A stretch of DNA of 64,000 nt from Molanna angustata (taxonomy: Eukaryota; Arthropoda; Insecta; Trichoptera; Molannidae). Both the position numbers and the translations under genes were made by a program. This document shows positions 23,705 to 39,700 of this stretch, piece after piece. The notes beneath the pieces were generated by a model, which made no database searches, was not told the origin of the DNA, and saw nothing but the letters and a program-made list of their open reading frames with translations. The stretch spans positions 26,647,091-26,711,090 of the forward strand of contig OY754970.1 in assembly GCA_963576475.1 (NCBI GenBank). Direction: 5' to 3'. The number at the start of each line of letters is the position of its first letter. Positions within the stretch are counted from its first letter, which is position 1.

Positions 23705-24060
23705 GTGCAGTCTTCTTCTTCTATCGTGTCAGCAATGCATTTAAATAATCTTCTGCCAGTGCCTAGCAACGTCTATAGCACAATCATTTCCCACCATAAG
23801 ATCGTGCACGGTGCAGTTGACTGGACTTGAGGGACAGATGTGCGGTGGTCTGCTGCTCTCCACAGCCACATGTCGTTGGTATTCCTTGTTGCAGAAAGCC
23901 CCATGTAGACAGGTTTCCAACGTTCTCCCAACTAGGGATGCAACATCGTTCTTAAAAACATCGATGTTAGAAAACATCGATGTTTTTATGACAAAGTATC
24001 GATGTTAGAAAACATCGGCAATAAGAACGATACATCGATGTATCGTCAATGTTTTTTTCC
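23705..24060 (-). other. repeat debris with CATCGATG motifs
   Basis: The minus strand carries an open stretch (23741-23977) including RTLETCLHGAFCNKEYQRH with low repeat character and no recognised family. It is followed outward by GGGATGCAACATCG and several CATCGATG/TATCGATG words (23937-24040), typical of one end of a hAT-like MITE; no partner end was found. Probably dispersed-repeat debris. Confidence 0.4.
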
Positions 24061-24209
24061 TATATTTTAGATATATTTAGAAAAATATGCCGTAATGACC
24101 TTAGCAATATAAAAAGCATAGTAAATAATAAAGTAAAGTAAAATCATAAATGATAATATGGATTTTGTTTTAATAAAAATGTATTTATTATAATTTAAAA
24201 AATCATTTT

Positions 24210-25076
<867 letters not shown>

Positions 25077-25660
25077 ACCTAGGTAGCGTTCGGAAAGACG
25101 CTCGGCGATGTTACAGCGTCATCCTAAGCGTTCGGAATTCATCGAGCGATTCGCGCGGCGATTCACTCTGCCCGTTCGGAATCACGGTTGACTCGCACCA
25201 ATGTCGCCCAAGTCGCTCGATGAAATAGTAGGGTGAATGTCGCTCATGTCAAATTTTCAAATTTTTTTAAAAATTTTATTTTTGCGTCAGATGCACATTA
25301 TAGTGCTATATATACTGCAGAAAAATTGAGGGTATCTTTGATCAAATAAAAGTGCTAGATTTTTTTTTACCTAGGTAGCGTTCGGAAAGACGCTCGGCGA
25401 TGTTAGAGCGTCATCCTAAGCGTTCGGAATTCATCGAGCGATTCGCGCGGCGATTCACTCTGCCCGTTCGGAATCACGGTTGACTCGCACCAATGTCGCC
25501 CAAGTCGCTCGATGAAATAGTAGGGTGAATGTCGCTCATGTCAAATTTTCAAATTTTTTTAAAAATTTTATTTTTGCGTCAGATGCACATTATAGTGCTA
25601 TATATACTGCAGAAAAATTGAGGGTATCTTTGATCAAATAAAAGTGCTAGATTTTTTTTT
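25077..25660 (+). repeat. 292-bp direct duplication across the loop/satellite junction
   Basis: 25077-25368 and 25369-25660 are almost identical. Each contains a GC-rich block (GTAGCGTTCGGAAAGACGC.., CATCGAGCGATTCGCGCGG..) followed by a partial 166-bp satellite monomer ending GTGCTAGATTTTTTTTT. The repeat shows that the junction between loop and right arm was itself duplicated, presumably by unequal exchange. Confidence 0.95.
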
Positions 25661-28600
25661 ATATTTGACTTCAAAATTTTCCGTTAATCGGCTTGAAAAC
25701 AATGTTGCGGTTTATTTTATTTGAATTTTATTTTTGCGTCAGATGCACATTGTAGTGTTACATACACCTCAGAAAAATTGAGGGTATCTTTGACCAAATA
25801 AAAGTGCTAGATTTTTTTTTAATATTATATTTGACATCAAAATTTTCCGTTAATCCGCTAGAACACAATGTTGCGGTTTATTTTTTATAAATTTCATTGA
25901 TGCGTCAGATGCACATTGTAGTGCTACATACACCTCAGAAAAATTGAGGGTATCTTTGATCAAATAAAAGTGCTAGATTTTTTTTTAATATTATATTTGA
26001 CTTCAAAATTTTCCGTTAATCGGCTTGAAAACAATGTTGCGGTTTATTTTATTTGAATTTTATTTTTGCGTCAGATGCACATTGTAGTGTTACATACACC
26101 TCAGAAAAATTGAGGGTATCTTTGACCAAATAAAAGTGCTAGATTTTTTTTTAATATTATATTTGACATCAAAATTTTCCGTTAATCCGCTAGAACACAA
26201 TGTTGCGGTTTATTTTTTATAAATTTTATTTTTGCGTCAGATGCACATTGTAGTGCTACATACACCTAAGAAAAATTGAGGGTATCTTTGACCAAATAAA
26301 AGTGCTAGATTTTTTTTTAATATTATATTTGACTTCAAAATTTTCCGTTAATCGGCTTGAAAACAATGTTGCGGTTTATTTTATTTGAATTTTATTTTTG
26401 CGTCAGATGCACATTATAGTGCTTCATACACCTCAGAAAAATTGAGGGTATCTTTGACCAAATAAAAGTGCTAGATTTTTTTTTAATATTATATTTGACT
26501 TCAAAATTTTCCGTTAATCGGCTTGAAAACAATGTTGCGGTTTATTTTATTTGAATTTTATTTTTGCTTCAGATGCACATTGTAATGCTACATACACCTC
26601 AGAAAAATTGAGGGTATCTTTGACCAAATAAAAGTGCTAGATTTTTTTTAATATAATATTTGACATCAAAATTTTCCGTTAATCCGCTTGAACACAATGT
26701 TGCGGTTTATTTTTTATAAATTTTATTTTTGCGTCAGATGCACATTATAGTGATACATATACCTCAGAAAAATTGAGGGTATCTTTGACCAAATGAAAGT
26801 GCTAGATTTTTTTATAATATTATATTTTACTTCAAAATTTTCCGTTAATCGGCTTGAAAACAATGTTGCGGTTTATTTTATTTGAATTTTATTTTTGCTT
26901 CAGATGCACATTGTAGTGCTACATACACATCAGAAAAATTGAGGGTATCTTTGACCAAATAAAAGTGCTAGATTTATTTTTAATATTATATTTTACTTCA
27001 AAATTTTCCGTTAATCGGCTTGAAAACAATGTTGCGGTTTATTTTATTTGAATTTTATTTTTGCGTCAGATGCACATTAAAGTGCTACATACACCTCAGA
27101 AAAATTGAGGGTATCTTTGACCAAATGAAAGTGCTAGATTTTTTTATAATATTATATTTTACTTCAAAATTTTCCGTTAATCGGCTTGAAAACAATGTTG
27201 CGGTTTATTTTATTTGAATTTTATTTTTGCTTCAGATGCACATTGTAGTGCTACATACACCTCAGAAAAATTGAGGGTATCTTTGATCAAATAAAAGTGC
27301 AAGATTTTTTTTAATATTATATTTGACATCAAAATTTTCCGTTAATCCGCTTGAACACAATGTTGCGGTTTATTTTTTATAAATTTTATTTTTGCGTCAG
27401 ATGCACATTGTAGTGCTACATATACCTCAGAAAAATTGAGGGTATCTTTGACCAAATAAAAGTGCAAGTTTTTTTTTAATATTTTATTTGACTTCAAAAT
27501 TTTCCGTTAATCGGCTTGAAAACAATGTTGCGGTTTATTTTATTTGAATTTTATTTTTGCTTCAGATGCACATTGTAGTGCTACATACACATCAGAAAAA
27601 TTGAGGGTATCTTTGACCAAATAAAAGTGCTAGATTTTTTTTTAATATTATATTTTACTTCAAAATTTTCCGTTAATCGGCTTGAAAACAATGTTGCGGT
27701 TTATTTTATTTGAATTTTATTTTTGCGTCAGATGCACATTAAAGTGCTACATACACCTCAGAAAAATTGAGGGTATCTTTGACCAAATGAAAGTGCTAGA
27801 TTTTTTTATAATATTATATTTTACTTCAAAATTTTCCGTTAATCGGCTTGAAAACAATGTTGCGGTTTATTTTATTTGAATTTTATTTTTGCTTCAGATG
27901 CACATTGTAGTGCTACATACACCTCAGAAAAATTGAGGGTATCTTTGATCAAATAAAAGTGCAAGATTTTTTTTAATATTATATTTGACATCAAAATTTT
28001 CCGTTAATCCGCTTGAACACAATGTTGCGGTTTATTTTTTATAAATTTTATTTTTGCGTCAGATGCACATTGTAGTGCTACATATACCTCAGAAAAATTG
28101 AGGGTATCTTTGACCAAATAAAAGTGCTAGATTTTTTATTAATATTATATTTGACGTCAAAATTTTCCGTTGATCCGCTTGAACACAATGTTGCGGTTTA
28201 TTTTAATTGAATTTTATTTTTGCGTCAGATGCACATTAAAGTGCTACATACACCTCGGAAAAATTGAGGGTATCTTTGACCAAATAAAAGTGCTAGATTT
28301 TTTTTAATATTATATTTGACATCAAAATTTTCCGTTAATCCGCTTGAACACAATGTTGCGGTTTATTTTTTATAAATTTTATTTTTGCTTCAGATGCACA
28401 TTGTAGTGTTACATACACCTCGGAAAAATTGAGGGTATCTTTGATCAAATAAAAGTGCTAGATTTTTTTTTAATATTATATTTGACTTCAAAATTTTCCG
28501 TTAATCGGCTTGAAAACAATGTTGCGGTTTATTTTATTTGAATTTTATTTTTGCGTCAGATGCACATTATAGTGCTATATATACTGCAGAAAAATTGAGG

Positions 28601-31600
28601 GTATCTTTGATCAAATAAAAGTGCTAGATTTTTTTTTATATTTGACTTCAAAATTTTCCGTTAATCGGCTTGAAAACAATGTTGCGGTTTATTTTATTTG
28701 AATTTTATTTTTGCGTCAGATGCACATTGTAGTGTTACATACACCTCAGAAAAATTGAGGGTATCTTTGACCAAATAAAAGTGCTAGATTTTTTTTTAAT
28801 ATTATATTTGACATCAAAATTTTCCGTTAATCCGCTAGAACACAATGTTGCGGTTTATTTTTTATAAATTTCATTGATGCGTCAGATGCACATTGTAGTG
28901 CTACATACACCTCAGAAAAATTGAGGGTATCTTTGATCAAATAAAAGTGCTAGATTTTTTTTTAATATTATATTTGACTTCAAAATTTTCCGTTAATCGG
29001 CTTGAAAACAATGTTGCGGTTTATTTTATTTGAATTTTATTTTTGCGTCAGATGCACATTGTAGTGTTACATACACCTCAGAAAAATTGAGGGTATCTTT
29101 GACCAAATAAAAGTGCTAGATTTTTTTTTAATATTATATTTGACATCAAAATTTTCCGTTAATCCGCTAGAACACAATGTTGCGGTTTATTTTTTATAAA
29201 TTTTATTTTTGCGTCAGATGCACATTGTAGTGCTACATACACCTAAGAAAAATTGAGGGTATCTTTGACCAAATAAAAGTGCTAGATTTTTTTTTAATAT
29301 TATATTTGACTTCAAAATTTTCCGTTAATCGGCTTGAAAACAATGTTGCGGTTTATTTTATTTGAATTTTATTTTTGCGTCAGATGCACATTATAGTGCT
29401 TCATACACCTCAGAAAAATTGAGGGTATCTTTGACCAAATAAAAGTGCTAGATTTTTTTTTAATATTATATTTGACTTCAAAATTTTCCGTTAATCGGCT
29501 TGAAAACAATGTTGCGGTTTATTTTATTTGAATTTTATTTTTGCTTCAGATGCACATTGTAATGCTACATACACCTCAGAAAAATTGAGGGTATCTTAGA
29601 CCAAATAAAAGTGCTAGATTTTTTTTAATATAATATTTGACATCAAAATTTTCCGTTAATCCGCTTGAACACAATGTTGCGGTTTATTTTTTATAAATTT
29701 TATTTTTGCGTCAGATGCACATTATAGTGATACATATACCTCAGAAAAATTGAGGGTATCTTTGACCAAATGAAAGTGCTAGATTTTTTTATAATATTAT
29801 ATTTTACTTCAAAATTTTCCGTTAATCGGCTTGAAAACAATGTTGCGGTTTATTTTATTTGAATTTTATTTTTGCTTCAGATGCACATTGTAGTGTTACA
29901 TACACATCAGAAAAATTGAGGGTATCTTTGACCAAATAAAAGTGCTAGATTTATTTTTAATATTATATTTTACTTCAAAATTTTCCGTTAATCGGCTTGA
30001 AAACAATGTTGCGGTTTATTTTATTTGAATTTTATTTTTGCGTCAGATGCACATTAAAGTGCTACATACACCTCAGAAAAATTGAGGGTATCTTTGACCA
30101 AATGAAAGTGCTAGATTTTTTTATAATATTATATTTTACTTCAAAATTTTCCGTTAATCGGCTTGAAAACAATGTTGCGGTTTATTTTATTTGAATTTTA
30201 TTTTTGCTTCAGATGCACATTGTAGTGCTACATACACCTCAGAAAAATTGAGGGTATCTTTGATCAAATAAAAGTGCAAGATTTTTTTTAATATTATATT
30301 TGACATCAAAATTTTCCGTTAATCCGCTTGAACACAATGTTGCGGTTTATTTTTTATAAATTTTATTTTTGCGTCAGATGCACATTGTAGTGCTACATAT
30401 ACCTCAGAAAAATTGAGGGTATCTTTGACCAAATAAAAGTGCAAGTTTTTTTTTAATATTTTATTTGACTTCAAAATTTTCCGTTAATCGGCTTGAAAAC
30501 AATGTTGCGGTTTATTTTATTTGAATTTTATTTTTGCTTCGAATGCACATTGTAGTGCTACATACACATCAGAAAAATTGAGGGTATCTTTGACCAAATA
30601 AAAGTGCTAGATTTTTTTTTAATATTATATTTTACTTCAAAATTTTCCGTTAATCGGCTTGAAAACAATGTTGCGGTTTATTTTATTTGAATTTTATTTT
30701 TGCGTCAGATGCACATTAAAGTGCTACATACACCTCAGAAAAATTGAGGGTATCTTTGACCAAATGAAAGTGCTAGATTTTTTTATAATATTATATTTTA
30801 CTTCAAAATTTTCCGTTAATCGGCTTGAAAACAATGTTGCGGTTTATTTTATTTGAATTTTATTTTTGCTTCAGATGCACATTGTAGTGCTACATACACC
30901 TCAGAAAAATTGAGGGTATCTTTGATCAAATAAAAGTGCAAGATTTTTTTTAATATTATATTTGACATCAAAATTTTCCGTTAATCCGCTTGAACACAAT
31001 GTTGCGGTTTATTTTTTATAAATTTTATTTTTGCGTCAGATGCACATTGTAGTGCTACATATACCTCAGAAAAATTGAGGGTATCTTTGACCAAATAAAA
31101 GTGCTAGATTTTTTATTAATATTATATTTGACGTCAAAATTTTCCGTTGATCCGCTTGAACACAATGTTGCGGTTTATTTTAATTGAATTTTATTTTTGC
31201 GTCAGATGCACATTAAAGTGCTACATACACCTCGGAAAAATTGAGGGTATCTTTGACCAAATAAAAGTGCTAGATTTTTTTTAATATTATATTTGACATC
31301 AAAATTTTCCGTTAATCCGCTTGAACACAATGTTGCGGTTTATTTTTTATAAATTTTATTTTTGCTTCAGATGCACATTGTAGTGTTACATACACCTCGG
31401 AAAAATTGAGGGTATCTTTGATCAAATAAAAGTGCTAGATTTTTTTTTAATATTATATTTGACTTCAAAATTTTCCGTTAATCGGCTTGAAAACAATGTT
31501 GCGGTTTATTTTATTTGAATTTTATTTTTGCTTCAGATGCACATTGTAATGCTACATACACCTCAGAAAAATTGAGGGTATCTTTGACCAAATAAAAGTG

Positions 31601-34600
31601 CTAGATTTATTTTAATATAATATTTGACATCAAAATTTTCCGTTAATCCGCTTGAACACAATGTTGCGGTTTATTTTTTATAAATTTTATTTTTGCGTCA
31701 GATGCACATTATAGTGATACATATACCTCAGAAAAATTGAGGGTATCTTTGACCAAATGAAAGTGCTAGATTTTTTTATAATATTATATTTTACTTCAAA
31801 ATTTTCCGTTAATCGGCTTGAAAACAATGTTGCGGTTTATTTTATTTGAATTTTATTTTTGCTTCAGATGCACATTGTAGTGCTACATACACATCAGAAA
31901 AATTGAGGGTATCTTTGACCAAATAAAAGTGCTAGATTTATTTTTAATATTATATTTTACTTCAAAATTTTCCGTTAATCGGCTTGAAAACAATGTTGCG
32001 GTTTATTTTATTTGAATTTTATTTTTGCGTCAGATGCACATTAAAGTGCTACATACACCTCAGAAAAATTGAGGGTATCTTTGACCAAATGAAAGTGCTA
32101 GATTTTTTTATAATATTATATTTTACTTCAAAATTTTCCGTTAATCGGCTTGAAAACAATGTTGCGGTTTATTTTATTTGAATTTTATTTTTGCTTCAGA
32201 TGCACATTGTAGTGCTACATACACCTCAGAAAAATTGAGGGTATCTTTGATCAAATAAAAGTGCAAGATTTTTTTTAATATTATATTTGACATCAAAATT
32301 TTCCGTTAATCCGCTTGAACACAATGTTGCGGTTTATTTTTTATAAATTTTATTTTTGTGTCAGATGCACATTGTAGTGCTACATATACCTCAGAAAAAT
32401 TGAGGGTATCTTTGACCAAATAAAAGTGCAAGTTTTTTTTTAATATTTTATTTGACTTCAAAATTTTCCGTTAATCGGCTTGAAAACAATGTTGCGGTTT
32501 ATTTTATTTGAATTTTATTTTTGCTTCAGATGCACATTGTAATGCTTCATACACCTCAGAAAAATTGAGGGTATCTTTGACCAAATAAAAGTGCTAGATT
32601 TTTTTTAATATAATATTTGACATCAAAATTTTCCGTTAATCCGCTTGAACACAATGTTGCGGTTTATTTTTTATAAATTTTATTTTTGCGTCAGATGCAG
32701 ATTGTAGTGCTACATACACGTCAGAAAAATTGAGGGTATCTTTGATCAAATAAAAGTGCTAGATTTTTTTTTAATATTATATTTGACTTCAAAATTTTCC
32801 GTTAATCGGCTTGAAAACAATGTTGCGGTTTATTTTATTTGAATTTTATTTTTGCGTCAGATGCACATTGTAGTGCTACATACACCTTAGAAAAATTGAG
32901 GGTATCTTTGACCAAATAAAAGTGCTAGATTTTTTATTAATATTATATTTGACGTCAAAATTTTCCGTTGATCCGCTTGAACACAATGTTGCGGTTTATT
33001 TTTTATAAATTTTATTTTTGCGTCAGATGCACATTGTAGTGCTACATACACCTCAGAAAAATTGAGGGTATCTTTGATCAAATAAAAGTGCTAGATTTTT
33101 TTTAATATTATATTTGACATCAAAATTTTCCGTTAATCCGCTTGAACACAATGTTGCGGTTTATTTTTTATAAATTTTATTTTTGCGTCAGATGCACATT
33201 GTAGTGCTACATACACCTCAGAAAAATTGAGGGTATCTTTGACCAAATAAAAGTGCTAGATTTTTTTTAATATTATATTTGACATCAAAATTTTCCGTTA
33301 ATCCGCTTGAACACAATGTTGCGGTTTATTTTTTATAAATTTTATTTTTGCTTCAGATGCACATTGTAGTGTTACATACACCTCGGAAAAATTGAGGGTA
33401 TCTTTGATCAAATAAAAGTGCTAGATTTTTTTTTAATATTATATTTGACTTCAAAATTTTCCGTTAATCGGCTTGAAAACAATGTTGCGGTTTATTTTAT
33501 TTGAATTTTATTTTTGCGTCAGATGCACATTGTAGTGTTACATACACTCCAGAAAAATTGAGGGTATCTTTGACCAAATAAAAGTGCTAGATTTTTTTTA
33601 ATATTATATTTGACATCAAAATTTTCCGTTGATCCGCTTGAACACAATGTTGCGGTTTATTTTTTATAAATTTTATTTTTGCGTCAGATGCACATTGTAG
33701 TGATACATACACCTCGGAAAAATTGAGGGTATCTTTGATCAAATAAAAGTGCTAGATTTTTTTTTAATATTATATTTGACTTCAAAATTTTCCGTTAATC
33801 GGCTTGAAAACAATGTTGCGGTTTATTTTATTTGAATTTTATTTTTGCGTCAGATGCACATTAAAGTGCTACATATACCTCAGAAAAATTGAGGGTATCT
33901 TTGACCAAATGAAAGTGCTAGATTTTTTTATAATATTATATTTTACTTCAAAATTTTCCGTTAATCGGCTTGAAAACAATGTTGCGGTTTATTTTATTTG
34001 AATTTTATTTTTGCGTCAGATGCACATTGTAGTGCTTCATACACCTTAGAAAAATTGAGGGTATCTTTGACCGAATAAAAGTGCTAGATTTTTTATTAAT
34101 ATTATATTTGACGTCAAAATTTTCCGTTGATCCGCTTGAACACAATGTTGCGGTTTATTTTTTATAATTTTATTTTTGCGTCAGATGCACATTGTAGTGC
34201 TACATACACGTCAGAAAAATTGAGGGTATCTTTGATCAAATAAAAGTGCTAGATTTTTTTTTAATTTTATATTTGACTTCAAAATTTTCCGTTAATCGGC
34301 TTGAAAACAATGTTGCGGTTTATTTTATTTGAATTTAATTTTTGCTTCAGATGCAAATTGTAGTGCTACATACACCTCAGAAAAATTGAGGGTATCTTTG
34401 ACCAAATGAAAGTGCTAGATTTTTTTATAATATTATATTTTACTTCAAAATTTTCCGTTAATCGGCTTGAAAACAATGTTGCGGTTTATTTTATTTGAAT
34501 TTTATTTTTGCTTCAGATGCACATTGTAGTGCTACATACACCTCAGAAAAATTGAGGGTATCTTTGACCAAATAAAAGTGCAAGATTTTTTTTAATATTA

Positions 34601-36763
34601 TATTTGACATCAAAATTTTCCGTTAATCCGCTTGAACACAATGTTGCGGTTTATTTTTTATAAATTTTATTTTTGCGTCAGATGCACATTGTAGTGCTAC
34701 ATATACCTCAGAAAAATTGAGGGTATCTTTGACCAAATAAAAGTGCAAGATTTTTTTTAATATCATATTTGACTTCAAAATTTTCCGTTAATCGGCTTGA
34801 AAACAATGTTGCGGTTTATTTTTTATAAGTTTTATTTTTGCGTCAGATGCACATTGTAGTGCTACATACACTCCAGAAAAATTGAGGGTATCTTTGACCA
34901 AATAAAAGTGCTAGTTTTTTTTTAATATTATATTTGACATCAAAATTTTCCGTTGATCCGCTTGAACACAATGTTGCGGTTTATTTTTTATAAATTTTAT
35001 TTTTGCGTCATATGCACATTGTAGTGATACATACACCTCGGAAAAATTGAGGGTATCTTTGATCAAATAAAAGTGCTAGATTTTTTTTTAATATTATATT
35101 TGACTTCAAAATTTTCCGTTAATCGGCTTGAAAACAATGTTGCGGTTTATTTTATTTGAATTTTATTTTTGCGTCAGATGCACATTAAAGTGCTACATAC
35201 ACCTCAGAAAAATTGAGGGTATCTTTGACCAAATGAAAGTGCTAGATTTTTTTATAATATTATATTTTACTTCAAAATTTTCCGTTAATCGGCTTGAAAA
35301 CAATGTTGCGGTTTATTTTATTTGAATTTAATTTTTGCTTCAGATGCACATTGTAGTGCTACATACACCTCAGAAAAATTGAGGGTATCTTTGATCAAAT
35401 AAAAGTGCAAGATTTTTTTTAATATTATATTTGACATCAAAATTTTCCGTTAATCCGCTTGAACACAATGTTGCGGTTTATTTTTTATAAATTTTATTTT
35501 TGCGTCAGATGCACATTGTAGTGCTACATATACCTCAGAAAAATTGAGGGTATCTTTGACCAAATAAAAGTGCAAGTTTTTTTTTAATATTTTATTTGAC
35601 TTCAAAATTTTCCGTTAATCGGCTTGAAAACAATGTTGCGGTTTATTTTATTTGAATTTAATTTTTGCTTCAGATGCACATTGTAGTGCTACATACACCT
35701 CAGAAAAATTGAGGGTATCTTTGACCAAATAAAAGTGCTAGATTTTTTTTTAATATTATATTTTACTTCAAAATTTTCCGTTAATCGGCTTGAAAACAAT
35801 GTTGCGGTTTATTTTATTTGAATTTTATTTTTGCGTCAGATGCACATTAAAGTGCTACATACACCTCAGAAAAATTGAGGGTATCTTTGACCAAATGAAA
35901 GTGCTAGATTTTTTTATAATATTATATTTTACTTCAAAATTTTCCGTTAATCGGCTTGAAAACAATGTTGCGGTTTATTTTATTTGAATTTTATTTTTGC
36001 TTCAGATGCACATTGTAGTGCTACATACACCTCAGAAAAATTGAGGGTATCTTTGATCAAATAAAAGTGCAAGATTTTTTTTAATATTATATTTGACATC
36101 AAAATTTTCCGTTAATCCGCTTGAACACAATGTTGCGGTTTATTTTTTATAAATTTTATTTTTGCGTCAGATGCACATTGTAGTGCTACATATACCTCAG
36201 AAAAATTGAGGGTATCTTTGACCAAATAAAAGTGCAAGTTTTTTTTTAATATTATATTTGACTTCAAAATTTTCCGTTAATCGGCTTGAAAACAATGTTG
36301 CGGTTTATTTTATTTGAATTTTATTTTTGCGTCAGATGCACATTGTAGTGCTACATACACCTTAGAAAAATTGAGGGTATCTTTGACCAAATAAAAGTGC
36401 TAGATTTTTTATTAATATTATATTTGACGCCAAAATTTTCCGTTGATCCGCTTGAACACAATGTTGCGGTTTATTTTTTATAAATTTTATTTTTGCGTCA
36501 GATGCACATTGTAGTGCTACATACACCTCAGAAAAATTGAGGGTATCTTTCATCAAATAAAAGTGCTAGATTTTTTTTTAATTTTATATTTGACTTCAAA
36601 ATTTTCCGTTAATCGGCTTGAAAACAATGTTGCGGTTTATTTTATTTGAATTTTATTTTTGCTTCAGATGCACATTGTAGTGCTTCATACACCTCAGAAA
36701 AATTGAGGGTATCTTTGACCAAATAAAAGTGCTAGATTTTTTTTAATATTATATTTGACATCA
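25661..36763 (+). repeat. ~166-bp satellite, right arm (~67 more copies)
   Basis: This is the reverse complement of the left-arm satellite, with monomers of about 165 bp. Higher-order structure is clear: four-monomer units of 662 bp recur (for example 27020 and 27682, 29997 and 30659, 35128 and 35790), and a block of 2977 bp starting at about 25576 is repeated from about 28553 with few differences. It is three times as long as the left-arm array. It ends mid-monomer at GACATCA|TATATTCAG, a different break from the left arm. Confidence 0.97.
28553..31529 (+). repeat. 2977-bp higher-order duplicate within the satellite
   Basis: Landmark variants, such as TATATATACTGCAG, the TTTCATTGATGCGTC variant and the GTTGATCCGCTTG monomer, recur in the same order 2977 bp after their first occurrence (25576-28552). 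Eighteen monomers were copied as a block. Confidence 0.85.
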
Positions 36764-39700
36764 TATATTCAGTAAGTACGTAAAATATAAAAATATACTT
36801 GAGTGGGCATACACGCATGTGTAATGTTTTATTTAATTAGGTTATGCGTATCCGCAAACCTGCCGCTGTTTACCCTACATGGTGAGGTATATCGAGGTTT
36901 ACTTTATTTATTTTCAGTAAGTACGTAAATTATTAAAAAATGTGTGTGGGCATACCCGCATGTGTAATGCTTTATTTTATTAGTTTATGCGTATCCGCAA
37001 ACCTGTCGATGGTTACCCTACATGGTGGGGTATAACGAGGATTACTTTATTTATATCCAGTTAGTACGTAAATTAATAAAAAAATGTGCATAGTGGGCAT
37101 ACACGCATGTGTAGTGCTTAATTTTATTAGGTTATGCGTTTCCGCAAACCTGTCGCTGATTACCCTTCATGGTGGTGTATTTATATTCAGTTAGTACGTA
37201 AATTATAAAAAATGTGCTTTATTTTATTAGGTTATGCGTTTCCGCAAACCTGTCGCTGGTTACCCCACATGGTGGTGTATTTATATCCAGTAAGTACTTA
37301 AATTATAATAAAATGTGCGTGGGCTATACGAATGTGTAGTGCTTTATTTTATTAGGTTATGCGTTTCCGCAAACCTGTCGCTGGTTACCCCACATGGTGG
37401 TGTATTTATATTCAGTAAGTACTTAAATTATAATAAAATGTGCGTGGGCATACACGAATGTGTAGTGCTTTATTTTATTAGGTTATCCGCAAATCTGTAG
37501 CTGGTTGCCCTACATTGTGGTGTATTTATATTCACTAAGTACGTATATTATAAAAAAAATGTGCGTGGGCATACATGCATGTGTAGTGCATAATTTTCTT
37601 AGGTTATGCGTTTTCGCAAACCTGTCGCTGGTTGCCCTACATGCTGGTGTATTTATATTCACTAAGTACGTTTATTAAAATAAAATGTGCGTGGGCATAC
37701 ACGCATGTGTAGTCCTTTATTTTATTAGGTTATGCGTTTCCGCAAACCTGTCGCTGGTTCCCATATATGGTGGTGAATTTATATTCAGTAAGTATGTAAA
37801 TTATAAAAAATGTGCGTGGGCATACACGCATTTGTAGTGCTTTATTTTATTAGGTTATGCGTTTCCGCAAACCTGTCGCTGGTTCCCATATATGGTGGTG
37901 AATTTATATTCAGTAAGTATGTAAATTATAAAAAAATGTGCGTGGGCATACACGCCTGTGTAGTGCTTAATTTTATTAGGTTATGCGTTTCCGCAAACCT
38001 GTCGCTGATTACCCTTCATGGTGGTGTATTTATATTCAGTTAGTACGTAAATTATAAAAAATGTGCGTGGGCATACACGCATTTGTAGTGCTTTATTTTA
38101 TTAGGTTATGCGTTTCCTCAAACCTGTCGCTGGTTACCCCACATGGTGGTGTATGTATATTCAGTAAGTACTTAAATTATAATAAAATGTGCGTGGGCAT
38201 ACACGAATGTGTAGTGCTTTATTTTATTATGTTATGCGTTTCCGCAAACCTGACGCTGGTTACCCCACATGGTGGTGTATTTATATTCAGTAAGTACTTA
38301 AATTCTAATAAAATGTGCGTGGGCATACACGAATGTGTAGTGCTTTATTTTATTAGGTTATCCGCAAATCTGTCGCTGGTTACCCTACATGGTGGTGTAT
38401 TTATATTCACTAAGTACGTATATTATAAAAAAATGTGCGTGGGCATACATGCATGTGTAGTGCATAATTTTCTTAGGTTATGCGTTTTCGCAAACCTGTC
38501 GCTGGTTACCCTACATGGTGGTGTATTTATATTCACTAAGTACGTTTATTATAAAAAAAATGTGCGTGGGCATACACGCCTGTGTAGTCCTTTATTTTAT
38601 TAGGTTATGCGTTTCCGCAAACCTGTCGCTGATTACCCTTCATGGTGGTGTGTTTATATTCAGTTAGTACGTAAATTATAAAAAATGTGCGTGGGCATAC
38701 ACGCATTTGTAGTGCTTTATTTTATTAGGTTATGCGTTTCCTCAAACCTGTCGCTGGTTACCCCACATGGTGGTGTATGTACTTAAATTCTAATAAAATG
38801 TGCGTGGGCATACACGAATGTGTAGTGCTTTATTTTATTAGGTTATCCGCAAATCTGTCGCTGGTTACCCTACATGATGGTGTATTTATATTCACTAAGT
38901 ACGTATATTATAAAAAAATGTGCGTGGGCATACATGCATGTGTAGTGCATAATTTTCTTAGGTTATGCGTTTTCGCAAACCTGTCGCTGGTTACCCTACA
39001 TGGTGGTGTATTTATATTCACTAAGTACGTTTATTATAAAAAAAATGTGCGTGGGCATACACGCATGTGTAGTCCTTTATTTTATTAGGTTATACGTTTC
39101 CGCAAACCTGTCGCTGGTTCCCATATATGGTGGTGAATTTATATTCAGTAAGTATGTAAATTATAAAAAAATGTGCGTGGGCATACACGCCTGTGTAGTG
39201 CTTTATTTTATTAGGTTATGCGTTTCCTCAAACCTTTCGCTGGTTACCCCACATGGTGGTGTATGTATATTCAGTAAGTACTTAAATTATAATAAAATGT
39301 GCGTGGGCATACACGAATGTGTAGTGCTTTATTTTATTAGGTTATCCGCAAATCTGTCGCTGGTTACCCTACATGATGGTGTATTTATATTCACTAAGTA
39401 CGTATATTATAAAAAAATGTGCGTGGGCATACATGCATGTGTAGTGCATAATTTTCTTAGGTTATGCGTTTTCGCAAACCTGTCGCTGGTTACCCTACAT
39501 GGTGGTGTATTTATATTCACTAAGTACGTTTATTATAAAAAAAATGTGCGTGGGCATACACGCATGTGTAGTCCTTTATTTTATTAGGTTATACGTTTCC
39601 GCAAACCTGTCGCTGGTTCCCATATATGGTGGTGAATTTATATTCAGTAAGTATGTAAATTATAAAAAAATGTGCGTGGGCATACACGCCTGTGTAGTGC

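Noticed and set aside
27020..35987. Repeated 65-codon frames beginning MKTMLRFILF
   Set aside because: Identical by-products of the 166-bp satellite monomers, also present inverted at 13334 and 13996.
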